From positions 20,519,769 through 20,583,768 of the forward strand of contig JAUJPP010000007.1 in NCBI GenBank assembly GCA_030562195.1: a DNA stretch of 64,000 nt. Direction: 5' to 3'. Under the pieces are notes generated by a model. It did not search any database. It was not told the DNA's origin and saw nothing but the letters and a program-made list of their open reading frames with translations. This stretch comes from Nipponacmea schrenckii (Eukaryota; Mollusca; Gastropoda; Lottiidae). A program made the translations under genes and the position numbers. Positions 21,245-32,540 of the stretch are shown here, piece by piece; position 1 is the first letter of the stretch; every line of letters begins with the position of its first letter.

Positions 21245-22150
21245 GTTATATGTCTTCTCATTCGATTTCCTTGTTTGTTGATAACAGGACATTCACTTGG
21301 GTCTGGTTGATCATGATCCATTACTTCATCGACTATATCCGGCATCTTCATGCGCCTCGCTACATTATGAAGAATTGGTGTGGCAACAATCACGACCATT
21401 GTTGTATCTAAATTAGTTCTGATTGTCCTAGAGAGACCGGGGGAATCTTCGCTTTAATACCTCAAACAATCGTTCAATAGTATTTCTTGTTGTAGCATGA
21501 GCGATATTATATCTCCGTTCAGAATTACTAATTGGATTGGAAAAAGGTGTTAAAAAGATATGACTTGCAGGGAGATCCAGCGTCCCCCAGTATATAGCCA
21601 CCAGTCTGACGTTCTTCTAATTTAAGCGATATTGCTCCCGGCCACCTCGCTACTATATCACGAATTGTCAAGTTATGGTCTCCAATTACTTGAACGTTAA
21701 TCGAGTGCCAGCCTTTACGGTTTCGTAAAATCTCCGTTGAATTTCAGTTATCTCATTTTCTGTTGGAAATGTTATATAATCAGACCTGTGGCTAGCTATT
21801 GCTACTGATATATTTTTCACAGTTCTACTGACCGTGGACTGATGGATGCCCATCATATCTCCTACATTCAACTGGAATGACCCTGAAGCATACCAGCGTT
21901 ACCAGAAGTTGTAAAATAGGTGGAATATGGATAGTTTGGTCGCAGCGTTGGTGAATACTAAACTCTATCAATTAATTATTTCCACTACACCAGCCTTTGA
22001 AAATCTGTACCTCTCTAGAAATTTTTTATCATCTAAATCTTCCAGTGGATTAGAGCGATCTCTAACAATTCTGGGAATTACACCAGCATGCTGATGGAGG
22101 TCTATTAAACGTTGCAATTCATCCAAATAATGCCCCATTTCTTGTTTACA
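21245..22150 (-). pseudogene. PIF/Harbinger transposase, decayed
   Basis: Reading the minus strand from about 22140, there is an N-terminal region (LQRLIDLHQHAGVIPRIVRD, FLERYRFSKAGVVEIIN), then the helix-turn-helix part NVGDMMGIHQSTVSRTVKN (open frame 21871-21686). Next come VIGDHNLTIRDIVARWPG, GGYILGDAG and FSNPISNSERRYNIAHA with TIERLFEVLKRRFP. These are hallmarks of HARBI1-type DDE transposases, including the second catalytic Asp. The block with the first catalytic Asp is missing after RRFYETVKAG, and another piece after RWPG, and there are several frameshifts. It is not functional. Confidence 0.85.
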
Positions 22151-22394
22151 ACCAGTAAAGTTCGGCTTAAGTCACCTACTGCCTAAACTTTGCCATGACA
22201 TTCATTTTATACGTTTGAAAGTCAGAGGAAAGCACGACTTTCGTAAAGTTCGAGCGGTGCATACATAAAGTTGGACTTAAGTCTAACTTTAGTCAAAGTT
22301 TAAGTAAAGTTTGAGCGGTGCATACGGCCCTATATTTCAAATGGTACATCCTTATGACATAATAACGACATATATATAAAGTAGAAAGCATTTT

Positions 22395-22790
22395 CTGAAA
22401 TTCAATGCTGTCAGTTGGCGTATATAACCTTACCTGGCAAGCTTTCTTATTGCACAATTTCGACGATTTGAAATGTATAACTTAAAAAACGTTCACCGAA
22501 AAATCGTCAATTTTGAATTTGACTGCCATCTTATCAATTTCAATACGCATACCAAGTTTCATCAAAATTCATTGAATATTGTAGTTTCAATTGCACCACA
22601 ATAAAATTTTGACGCAATTATACTATGTCAAGGGTGATATCTCAAAAACCATTCATCGAAAAATCGGCAAATTCAAACATGGCCGCCGCCTTATCATTCC
22701 AATGCTCATACCAAGTTTCATTTAAAGTCCTTAGAAAATTATAGCTTCTATAGTGTCTACAACAAATGTACATTTATTGAAGAAGGATAT
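22395..22790 (-). repeat. Pearl-like tandem-repeat element, inverted copy
   Basis: GGCGTATATAACCTTACCTGGCAAGC at its left edge matches the terminal sequence at 33540 over its length. The body holds two to three diverged core units, recognisable by ACCAAGTTTCAT (complement of ATGAAACTTGGT) near 22551 and 22710, and by CTCAAAAACCATTCATCG. The ~160 bp spacing fits the core period. Confidence 0.65.
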
Positions 22791-22799
22791 TATATTTAA

Positions 22800-23480
22800 T
22801 TAAGATCTTTTATTGGCACAACAAATGTCACGGCAGGATGAACAACTTATATACTATGTACAACAATCTAATACATTGTAATACAAAACAATATAATGAG
22901 GCTGAGGCCAAAAGCATTTATGGCAGCCCCCAAAAATCAAACAGAGGTATGAAGGCTGGAAAAAGTGCCTGTCAAAAAATAATGTGCCGCATATTGGCCA
23001 AAGGTGAAGTAACAAATGAACCTCCGCCACAATGAACAACCGCACATAATTATATTCTCACATAATATATTCTTCTGTCATTATGCATAAAGAAATTAAT
23101 AGCTTTTGAGATTGTGCTCAGGAATATTTCTTTTCCCTCATAGACAAGTGCACCTCATCCAAAAAAAAAAGAATTACAAAGACCCAATTGTCCATACTGT
23201 AACCCACCATTTCAAGAATTCTTTTCGTGTCAAAATTTAGTCTTGTCCTACACTTTTCCATACTTTTGTTAATCCTGGCATATTTCCAATTGATTCTTGG
23301 CAAAACCTGTGACCAAATTAGATTTGAAACTTGGAACAATTGCTGGATTTCGGTCAATAAGTTTGCAACCTTTTTATACAGCTCACCAAAAAGCTTAAGA
23401 CCGAGTCATTTCCACCACAGTGGATTAATAAGTAGTGTTGAGGAGCTTCTAATTCTAATAAATGACGAAGCCCGTATTTA
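22800..23480 (-). pseudogene. SGNH-hydrolase-like fragment of a mobile element
   Basis: The minus strand from about 23465 gives LLIHCGGND (GGND near 23406-23420, the G-x-N-D block III of SGNH hydrolases), then SNLIWSQVLPRINWKYARIN, and near 23145-23160 DEVHLS (the D-x-x-H block V). Frames change between these parts, so it is broken. I recall hydrolases of this look in DIRS/Ngaro-type retroelements; whether this one came from such an element is inference, since no tyrosine recombinase or RT lies nearby. The minus strand has AATAAAAGATC near 22806-22816, which could be its polyadenylation signal. Confidence 0.55.
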
Positions 23481-24606
23481 GTTTATATAATGTTAACCAA
23501 CCGTATGCTTGCTACCAAAAAGTGCAGCCATCTAGCCCCAAGTCAGTTCCAACTGGATGCTTTCGTGCAAACAAGAAGGTTCGCTTTAAAAGAGAGGATC
23601 CAAAACACCAAACTTTTTAAATTCTTTCTGAAAAAAGTTGACAATAGTTTTATTAAACTAGGTTTGGAATGTGGGCAAGATGAATTCTTATATAGGTCTT
23701 TTTATCTGTTACCCCATATCGCGATACGTATCGTGGTATGTTTGGCAATGCCTATCAGAAAATATCATTCTTTAGCTAGAAGCAGTATTACAGATCAATA
23801 GCAGCGAGAAAAACACTACAGGCCTTTAAGGAATTAAAGATATATATAAAGGAATGAAGGGCTAGTAGTGATAAATTTCCTATATAAAAACAAAGGCGTG
23901 TTTATATATTAAATTAGTAGCAGCTGAAGGGCCAGTTGTCATACAATTTCCATATAATATCAACTGTAGTGGCGAGAAGTAGCACTGTGAAAGGCCTCTT
24001 TTTTTAGAGACCATGCAAATATATTAAAGTTAGTAGTAGCTGAAAATTCATTATATTTATACTTGTATAAAACCAGTTGTAGTGGCGATGTAGTAGAATG
24101 TAAAAGACCTCAAAGACCTTCAGGGGCTATATTAAGTGACGGTGAAGTGCAGGTAGTAGGCTACTGTTAAGATACGGCATCCCTCAAAACCCAATCTTAA
24201 GTAACTGCTAGTAATTTCTTCTTCCTTTGAACCCCTGCTGTTGAAGTTTGACAGGGAAAGGGGTAATATTACGGTACATTTAAATGTAGGCGTATAAAAA
24301 TCATAAAACATGTTATAAAGACCATATACAATGTAGTTAAATCGGAACAATAGATATTATGTTTCCTGTCCATAATAAATTTGAATGTGTCTGAACAAGT
24401 ATAAAGTGTAAGTTATATGCCCCCGGTTTTAATATTTTTGGCCGTATCATATCTTATCGTGACACGTATCGTATTGTAGCAGAGCTATCATTAGCCAAAA
24501 TGTTTGTGACTCTGTGATCACATGGTAGCTGTGTTAGCGTCAATTTCTACCATGTAATGTGCATCAGTTCAGACACTTTAAACTATTACTTGTCACAAAT
24601 ATACTT
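23481..24606. repeat. Diverged relative of the repeat block that follows
   Basis: Pieces of this region, such as AGAGACCATGCAAATATATT (24007) and the stretch 24165-24330, recur in diverged form at 25880-26150 and 28055-28243. It carries the empty site AAATGTAGGCGTAT (about 24286), where the related copies have a hAT-type MITE. A perfect 12-bp palindrome CGATACGTATCG lies near 23721. No coding sequence is supported. Confidence 0.6.
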
Positions 24607-24659
24607 TTAATTGAGCACTTTTCATTATAGCAATATATAGATTGTAGAGCAATATGCGT

Positions 24660-25775
24660 CTAAATGGCGTCTGAAAAATAATGCATCAAAGAGTTGCTTA
24701 ATTGCCTTTGGTGGAAAGTCGTACAAGCAGTTGAACTACAATCTAAACATATCCCTAAACAACACTGTAATTGGTGAAGTAAAATGTGTAAAATATGCTG
24801 GCATCGATATCGACTTCAGATTCAAAACAAAAGATGCAATCGGTGAACGCTGTAAAAAGGGAAAGTCTATCATTATTTCTCTGGCACCTGTTGGATTCAG
24901 AAGTAATAATATGACAGTTACTAACTGCTTGACAATAATGGGAAAAGATTATAACACCCGTCATAGTTTACGGCGGTGAATTATGGTCTGGAAACATACA
25001 CAATCACTATAGAAGACGTAGAAATAAGTCAGAGATATGCAGCGAGGAGGATACAAGGCCTAGATAGGCGGTCGTCAAAGGAGCCACCAATAGGACTACT
25101 TGGACTCCAGCGAACGAAAACCAGGATTGAAACGAAAAAAAATGTCATTATTCAACAAGCTGTGTTCTGAAACTAATGATTTCATTTGGAAATGGGTATT
25201 TGATTTCCGCCTGTGCCAGTACGTCTTCAGAGAAACCGATGTGCAGCAAGTGGGATTTCCCCGATATCTGTGGTATACTGTCGGACTATAATCTTGATAG
25301 TCATATCCAGTCATACATTGAAAATCTTCAAACACCAAACAAGCAGAGTTGGAAAAGAAATGTCAAGCAGTTACAGAAACGCAAAGAAGACGATTGATGG
25401 AGCAACAGCATTTTGTCAAAACCAGAACTACATAGAATTGGAAACATACATCCGACTCGACATCTAGTATTCTCTGGAAATTATGTGACGAGCATCGCAA
25501 TTTCAAACCATCAATTTGTAACCTGATTAGCAATAGTAAAAACAGGAGAAATTGCTTGTAAGCTATGTAATAATCTGTGTAATGACATAACCCAGCATTT
25601 CCTTCTGCACAGTACCAAACTAAACCGAGAGCGGGATGATCTGTTTGGAGCCATTATTAATTGCCTTGATGTCAACATATCAGCTCTGCTATGGAATAGT
25701 GACGATGATATAATAGTAGAAGGTTCTCGCACCGACATATTTATTACATATCAGTATATGAGCTTACAGTCTTAA
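24660..25775 (+). pseudogene. LINE reverse-transcriptase 3' remnant, copy 1
   Basis: Short frames interrupted by stops match the C-terminal region of a non-LTR reverse transcriptase. SLNNTVIGEVKCVKYAGIDID resembles the RT thumb (I-x-x-V-x-x-x-KYLGI-type), and CKLCNNLCNDITQHFLLH near 25555-25612 is the C-terminal zinc finger. The final Cys of the finger is Ser here but Cys in copy 2. There is no RT active site, so the piece was 5'-truncated before the block was duplicated. Confidence 0.65.
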
Positions 25776-26152
25776 GGTTAAACATTAATTAGAGTATCAT
25801 TTCAATGATAACATGAATTGGTTTGAGTAGTTTCGTGGCATGTTTGGCACTACCCAGCACATCACACTCATTTTAAGAGACCATGCAAATATATTAAAGG
25901 TAGTAGCAGCTGAAATACAATTCCTTAAAAAACAAGTTGTTGTGGCGATAAAGTAGAATTTTAAAAGGCATTTAAGGCGTCTTTCACGATCCATAAATAT
26001 TAAGTGACGGTGAAGAAGGAGGCTAGTGTTAAGATACGGCATCCCTCGAAACCCGATCTTATGTGACTGCTGGTAATTTCTTGTTCCTTTGAACTCCTGC
26101 TGTTGAAGTTTGACAGGGAAAGGGGTAATAATACGGTACATTTCAATGTAGG

Positions 26153-26750
26153 CAGGGGCGTAGCGTACAAGGGGGTGGGGGGTGCCCCCCCCCCCATTTT
26201 TACTGAACTCGTCGGTAAAACGCGGAATCGGTCGGTAAAAAAAGGATCATGGAAGGAACCGTCGGTAAAACCGATTTGTTAACCGAAAGAGTGAAAACCT
26301 TGTGTCTGTTCAGATGTTATCGGTAAACCGTTCGTTTACATTTAAGTGATTTTTACTAAACTTGTCGGTAAAACGCGGAATCCGTCGATAATAGACGAAC
26401 ATGGATGAGGAATGGAGCCTTAGGTAAAACCGATTGGCTGACCGAAAGAGTGGAAACCTTGTGTCAGTTATGATGTTATCGGAAAACTGTTCGTCTACAT
26501 AAAAAGTGATTTTTACTGAACTTGTCGGTAAAACGCAGAATAGGTCGAAAAAGGCTATATAAAACATATGGTTTTCCGATGAAAATTGATAATTATGACC
26601 GGTGGAATCGACTTCTAAAATCGCATCAGATGTATTCTCCGGGTTTCCTAGTTCTAAAGTTCCTAAAAGTTAGACGTTACACGTTTTCGTCGGTAAAACT
26701 TAGATGTTACCCCCCCCCCCCCCAGTCAAAATGGTGACGCTACGCCCCTG
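26153..26750. mobile_element. hAT-type MITE, copy in block 1
   Basis: A 598-bp element bounded by CAGGGGCGTAGCGT and its inverted copy ACGCTACGCCCCTG, with a perfect 8-bp target-site duplication AATGTAGG at 26145-26152 and 26751-26758. Long C/G runs lie just inside both ends. Internal repeats of GTCGGTAAAACGCGGAAT type occur at about 26210, 26364 and 26524. It codes for nothing recognisable. An 8-bp duplication and CAGGG ends are hAT features. Confidence 0.9.
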
Positions 26751-26831
26751 AATGTAGGCGTATAAAAATCGTAAAACATTAATTGAGCACTTTTCATTAT
26801 AGCAATATATAGATTGTAGAGCAATATGCGT

Positions 26832-27950
26832 CTAAATGGCGTCTGAAAAATAATGCATCAAAGAGTTGCTTAATTGCCTTTGGTGGAAAGTCGTACAAGC
26901 AGTTGAACTACAATCTAAACATATCCCTAAACAACACTGTAATTGGTGAAGTAAAATGTGTAAAATATGCTGGCATCGATATCGACTTCAGACTCAAAAC
27001 AAAAGATGCAATCGGTGTACGCTGTAAAAAGGGAAAGTCTATCATTATTTCTCTGGCACCTGTTGGATTCAGAAGTAATAATATGACAGTTACTAACTGC
27101 TTGACATTAATGGGAAAAGATTATAACACCCGTCATAGTTTACGGCGGTGAATTATGGTCTGGTAAACGTACACAATCACTATAGAAGACGTAGAAATAA
27201 GTCAGAGATATGCAGCGAGGAGGATACAAGGCCTAGATAGGCGGTCGTCAAAGGAGCCACCAATAGGACTACTTGGTTTCCAGCGAATGAAAACCAGGAT
27301 TGAAACGAAAAAAAATGTCATTATTCAACAAGCTGTGTTCTGAAACTAATGATTTCATTTGGATTCGGGTATTTGATTTCCGCCTGAGCCAGTACGTCTT
27401 CAGAGAAACCGATGTGCAGCAAGTGGGATTTCCCCGATATCTGTGGTATACTGTCGGACTATAATCTTGATAGTCATATCCAGTCATACATTGAAAATCT
27501 TCAAACACCAAACAAGCAGAGTTGGAAAAGAAATGTCAAGCAGTTACAGAAACGCAAAGAAGACGATTGATGGAGCAACAGCATTTTGTCAAAACCAGAA
27601 CTACATAGAATTGGAAACATACATCCGACTCGACATCTAGTATTCTCTGGAAATTATGTGACGAGCATCGCAAGTTCAAACCATCAATTTGTAACCTGAT
27701 TAGCAATAGTAAAAACAGGAGAAATTGCTTGTAAGCTATGTAATAATCTGAGTAATGACATAACCCAGCATTTCCTTCTGCACTGTACCAAACTAAACCG
27801 AGAGCGGGATGATTTGTTTGAAGCCATTATTAATTGCCTTGATGTCAACATATCAGCTCTGCTATGGAATAGTGACGATGATTTAATAGTAGAAGGTTCT
27901 CGCACCGACATATTTATTACATATCAGTATATAAGCTTACAGTCTTAAGG
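26832..27950 (+). pseudogene. LINE reverse-transcriptase 3' remnant, copy 2
   Basis: Near-identical to 24660-25775, with the same stops plus a few private substitutions (for example an L-for-F change early in the thumb region). The terminal finger ends HFLLHC here. It is a duplicate created with the block, not a separate insertion. Confidence 0.65.
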
Positions 27951-28248
27951 TTAAACTTTAATTAGAGTATCATTTCAATGATAACATGAATTGGTTTGAG
28001 TAGTTTCGTGGCATGTTTGGCAATACCCAGCACAAGTTATCACACTCATTTTAAGAGACCATGCAAATATATTAAAGGTAGTAGCAGCTGAAATACAATT
28101 CCTTAAAAACAGGTTGTTGTGGCGATGAAGTAGAATTTTAAAAGGCATCTAATGCGTCTTTCACGAGCCATAAATATTAAGTGACGGTGAAGAAGGAGGC
28201 TAGTGTTAAGATACGGCATCCCTCGAAACCCGATCTTATGTGAATGTA

Positions 28249-28770
28249 GGTAACTTGGTCACAGGAAATTTGGTCACCGGAAACATGGTCACAGTAATAT
28301 GGGCACAAGGTATTTTGGTCACAGTAATGCGGGCACAAGGTATTTTGGTCACAGTAATGCGGGCACAAGGTATTTTGGTCACAGTAATGCGGGCACAAGG
28401 TATTTTGGTAACAGTAATACGGGCACAAGGTATTTTGGTCATAGTAATACGGACACAAGGTAATTTGGTCACATTAATACGGGCACAAGGTAATTTGGTC
28501 ACAGTAATACGGGCACAAGGTAATTTGGTCACAGTAATACGGGCACAAGGTAATTTGATCACAGTAATACGGGCACGAGGTATTTTGGTCACAGTAATAC
28601 GGGCACAAGGTATTTTGGTCACAGTAATACGGACACAAGGTAATTTGGTCACAGTAATACGGGCACAAGGTATTTTGGTAACAGTAATACGGACACAAGG
28701 TAATTTGGTCACATTAATACGGACACAAGGTATTTTGGTTACTGCAATAAGGGATAAGGTAATTCGGTCA
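28249..28770 (+). repeat. 30-bp minisatellite array, left arm
   Basis: About 17 units with exact 30-bp period, consensus GGTAATTTGGTCACA plus GTAATACGGGCACAA. The unit is a dimer of two related 15-mers. The outermost 45 bp consist of three 15-mers of the GGTCAC type only, and the same edge is found at the other arm. Confidence 0.95.
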
Positions 28771-29375
28771 CAATATTGAGTGTACAAGGACAAGACATTG
28801 AGCTGTCATGGAACTACCCTAATGCCCCCACTCCACATATCTCGCGAATAGCTACAAATCGATAAATCTTAGGATTCGTATCCGATTCGTAAGATTTGGA
28901 GTCGATTCTTGGGATTCGTATTGACAATCTTGAATTCTTTTCATTTTTACTTGCTTCGTTGTGTCTTCGTGACAGATTCTTAGCTGATAATGCCCACTGC
29001 TCTAATGTTATAAAATCGGGACTTTCCGTTCAAACTCATAAAATGCATGTATATTCGTGAAACTACATTTTGTACGAATTGTAAAGGTTCGAACGTTTAT
29101 TGGTAATTTTAAGATTGATTTGTAAGTGCTCATTACAAGTTTGGACCTAGAGTAAGTTATCGCAACAGCTCCATAAATGATAGCACCAAACGCCTTACGG
29201 GAGAAGTCGGGAGAATCCTATAATCCGATCCAGAAAGAGGCTATGCCAGCGGCAAGCGGTGGTAGTAGGGGGATGGGGGAGTAATGATCGAAATGTGCTG
29301 CAATTGATAATCATGTAATTGCTATGAGAGTGATTATCGATTACAGGGGGTAAATTACCTTATTCTCTTAGTATT

Positions 29376-29839
29376 TTGACCAAATATCATGTACCCGTAT
29401 TACTGTGACCAAAATACCTTGTGCCCGTATTACTGTGACCAAAATACCTCGTGCCCGTATTACTGTGACCAAATTACCTTGTGCCCGTATTACTGTGACC
29501 AAAATACCTTGTGCCCGTATTATTGTGACTAAATTACCTTGTGCCCGTATTACTGTGACCAAATTACCTTGTGCCCGTATTACTGTGACCATATTACCTT
29601 GTGCCCGTATTACTGTGACCAAATTACCTTGTGCCCGTATTACTGTGACCATATTACCTTGTGCCCGTATTACTGTGACCAAAATACCTTGTGCCCGTAT
29701 TACTGTGGCCAAAATACCCTGTGCCCGTATAACTGTGACCATATTACCTTGTGCCCGTATTACTGTGACCATATTACCTTGTGCCCGTACTACTGTGACC
29801 ATATTTCCGGTGACCAAATTTCTTGTGACCAAGTTACCG
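29376..29839 (-). repeat. 30-bp minisatellite array, right arm
   Basis: About 14-15 units of the same 30-bp repeat, in inverse orientation to the left arm. Both strands are open over long stretches because the period is a multiple of three and the unit has no stop; this is not coding. Confidence 0.95.
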
Positions 29840-29941
29840 TTCCCCTCTTATGTGACTGCTGGTAATTTCTTGTTCCTTTGAACCCCTGTTGTTGAAGTTT
29901 GACAGGGAAAGGGGTAATAATACGGTACATTTCAATGTAGG

Positions 29942-30541
29942 CAGGGGCGTAGCGTACAAGGGGGTGGGGGTGCCCCCCCCCCCCCATTTTTACTGAACTC
30001 GTCGGTAAAACGCGGAATCGGTCGGTAAAAAAAGGATCATGGAAGGAACCGTCGGTAAAACCGATTTGTTAACCGAAAGAGTGAAAACCTTGTGTCTGTT
30101 AAGATGTTATCGGTAAACCGTTCGTTTACATTAAAGTGATTTTTACTAAACTTGTCGGTAAAACGCGGAATCGGTCGATAATAGACGAACATGGATGGGG
30201 AATGGAGCCTTAGGTAAAACCGATTGGCTGACCGAAAGAGTGGAAACCTTGTGTCAGTTATGATGTTATCGGAAAACTGTTCGTCTACATAAAAAGTGAT
30301 TTTTACTGAACTTGTCGGTAAAACGCAGAATAGGTCGAAAAAGGCTATATAAAACATATGGTTTTCCGATGAAAATTGATAATTATGACCGGTGGAATCG
30401 ACTTCTAAAATCGCATCAGATGTATTCTCCGGGTTTCCTAGTTCTAAAGTTCCTAAAAGTTAGACGTTACACGTTTTCGTCGGTAAAACTTAGACGTTAC
30501 CCCCCCCCCCCCCCAGTCAAAATGGTGACGCTACGCCCCTG
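29942..30541. mobile_element. hAT-type MITE, copy in block 2
   Basis: A 600-bp element with the same ends and internal sequence as 26153-26750, flanked by AATGTAGG at 29934-29941 and 30542-30549. The identical position in the block and identical target duplication show it was carried along by the block duplication. Confidence 0.9.
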
Positions 30542-30575
30542 AATGTAGGCGTATAAAAATCGTAAAACATGTTAT

Positions 30576-32540
30576 AACCCTAACTTTATAGTTAATCGGA
30601 ACAATAGTTTTAATATTTCCTGTCCATAATAAATTTGAATGTGTTTGAACTAGTATACACCTATAAAGTGTAAGTTATGTGCCTCTGAAACTGTTAGTTT
30701 TCTGTGCTAGTAGCGTATAAGAACCACTAGTTCTAGAACAATAATAGAAAAGATAAAAGGCCATATTTATATACATGTAACAGCTTGTAGCAGTCAAGTT
30801 ACATGTATACTAATTCTATGGGAAAGAAACAGCAATCAAATTGACTATAAGGCACAGGTCAAGATTTTGCTGGAGGCCTTACAAAAAAAAAAAAAAAAAT
30901 ATAACGCCAAAAAATTGAAGCTGCTCGCCCTGAAACCGGAAGTGATGCATATATTTTGATGACTTAGTTTAATTTGTGTGTATAATGTGTCTATATTTTG
31001 TAAATTTCAGATCGATCCGATAATAAGCAAGAAAGGTGGAAATTTAAAATATATGTGACCCAGAAAGTTTTGATAACAATTATTTTATATTTGAATTTAT
31101 TAACTTAGATCTTATTTCAAAAAACAAAATAAAGAAATTTGGAACTAAATCGGCCCATAAATTAGCTCAACAGACGCAATGCAAAGATGTTGCACATTAT
31201 GTAACAGCTCACTTTCGATCTAGCAAAAATTTGGTTCCATATATTTTTCTTTGATTCGAGCCCGTTTGAAATGTTTGGTCAAAACAAAAATGCTCTATCT
31301 ATTTCAGTTTTGTTCAGGAGACGTAAGAAAAAAATTAATTGATACGAAATCAAAAAATGGAAATCGATTATCATGCAAAAACGTAAAACATGTTATAACT
31401 TGTATATAGAACCATATAGTTTCAGAATAGATATAATGTTTCCTTATATGAGTGTTTTATTTGTATTAAACAATAAAGCTATAAATTTTATATTTTTATA
31501 TTGTTAGAATTTAGCTCTGACGCCAATTACAGTCAGATCCAAAAATAAAGTATTGTGTGTGCTTTTGTATTGTATTTAGTACACCAGTGTCAATTAGAAT
31601 TGATTTTGCCCCGAGAATAGCATTTGGTATTAAACAATTTATCTCTTTTTCCACCCGAGAATTTCACAGGGCATACCGGGGAAAGATCGAGATAAAAAGA
31701 AACTGGTGATTCCGTCATGTGGAAACTGTAATGACCGAAAAGTGCACGTCAGCTGTATTTGTTTCACATTTACAACAACAAATAGACTTATATATATATG
31801 AATATGTAAGCAGGTTGTTTCTAATGCACAGTTGTATAATTATATAACGATTTAATTAGAAAATAACGCAAAAATTGTATCTCGTACGTGTTTCAGTATT
31901 ATCTCCAGGGAGACATTAGATTGTCTCATAAGTATAGTTAAAATGAAATTGACGTAAACCAATTATAGCATCATTATGACGGAATACCTGAAGATACTTT
32001 TGAAACATGAAGGAGATAAAGTTTTGGTGTTAGTTATATTGTTATTTATATGAGTTATATAAACATGATATAAATACATGGATATCAATACACTTATGTA
32101 CAAATTTTAGATTTATCAAGAATTGCAGTACAGATGATAGTTTTCATATAACTCGATAAATCTTTTTTTTAATTCGAAATCCAAGCAAATCTGTAGCCGT
32201 ATTATACTAACGTTTGTACTCGAATCTTACTCTAATTCAAACTTATCTACTATTTTGAAGAAAAATTCTACAAACAAGGCTTTATAAAAATCTGTGAGAA
32301 TGCAAAAATTGCGGAGTTTAGCGACAGGGGCGGGGGTAATATTACGGTACATTGCAATCTAAGGGGTATAAAAAAGGAAAACATGTTATAACTTAGACCA
32401 TATAGGCTAGTTTCAGAATAGATATATTTCCTTTCCACAATGAATATGAGTATTTGAACAAACAATCACATGTATACATCATAATGAATAACAGTAACCT
32501 TGCTCGGGTTTTTATTTTTTATTTTTTTGTTATATTTTTA
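30576..32540. other. Non-coding with scattered repeat fragments
   Basis: No gene is seen. Short stretches of AAACATGTTATAAC type followed by ATAGTTTCAGAATAG (31388 and 32382) recur from the end of the blocks at 24310 and 30566, marking a dispersed repeat. Poly-A runs lie near 30883-30899. Confidence 0.5.

Larger units (their letters stand above)
19795..22331. mobile_element. PIF/Harbinger DNA transposon
   Basis: This 2.5-kb element has 18-bp terminal inverted repeats, AGGGCCGTATGCACCGCT at 19795-19812 and its complement at 22314-22331. The end motif recurs inside each terminus (near 19894 and 22256). It carries the two genes typical of the superfamily: a Myb/SANT-like protein on + and a transposase on -, arranged convergently. 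No clear 3-bp target duplication is visible, perhaps because it abuts the end of an older relative. Both genes are damaged. Confidence 0.85.
24607..26778 (+). repeat. Tandem segmental duplication, copy 1
   Basis: The block beginning TTAATTGAGCACTTTTCATT at 24607 begins again at 26779, with only scattered differences over the next 1.4 kb. Copy 1 holds a LINE remnant and a hAT-type MITE and retains an uninterrupted TCTTATGTGA at 26057-26066, the site used by a later insertion in copy 2. Confidence 0.9.
28244..29845. mobile_element. Foldback-type element with minisatellite inverted ends
   Basis: A 1602-bp insert between two copies of TCTTATGTGA (28234-28243 and 29846-29855). The uninterrupted site is preserved at 26057-26066 in the sister block. 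Both ends are arrays of 15/30-bp repeats running inward in opposite orientation (left about 28249-28770, right about 29376-29839), so each end is the inverted complement of the other over more than 450 bp. The middle (28771-29375) is unique and non-coding, so the copy is non-autonomous. Foldback elements of flies and sea urchins have this design, often with 9-10 bp target duplications; linkage to a Mutator-like or other transposase is not shown here. Confidence 0.85.
26779..30575 (+). repeat. Tandem segmental duplication, copy 2
   Basis: This is the second copy of the block, with the same LINE remnant and the same hAT-type MITE. It is enlarged by a 1.6-kb foldback-type insertion at 28244-29845. 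Shared elements predate the duplication and the foldback insertion follows it. Confidence 0.9.

Noticed and set aside
28236..28793. Long open frames on both strands with a 10-residue repeat
   Set aside because: They arise because the 30-bp repeat unit contains no stop and is a multiple of three; all frames show it and the mirror array at 29368-29881 does the same.
28249..29839. CRISPR-like regularly spaced 30-bp repeats
   Set aside because: There are no unique spacers, the repeats are contiguous, and the context is an animal genome; it is a minisatellite within a foldback element.
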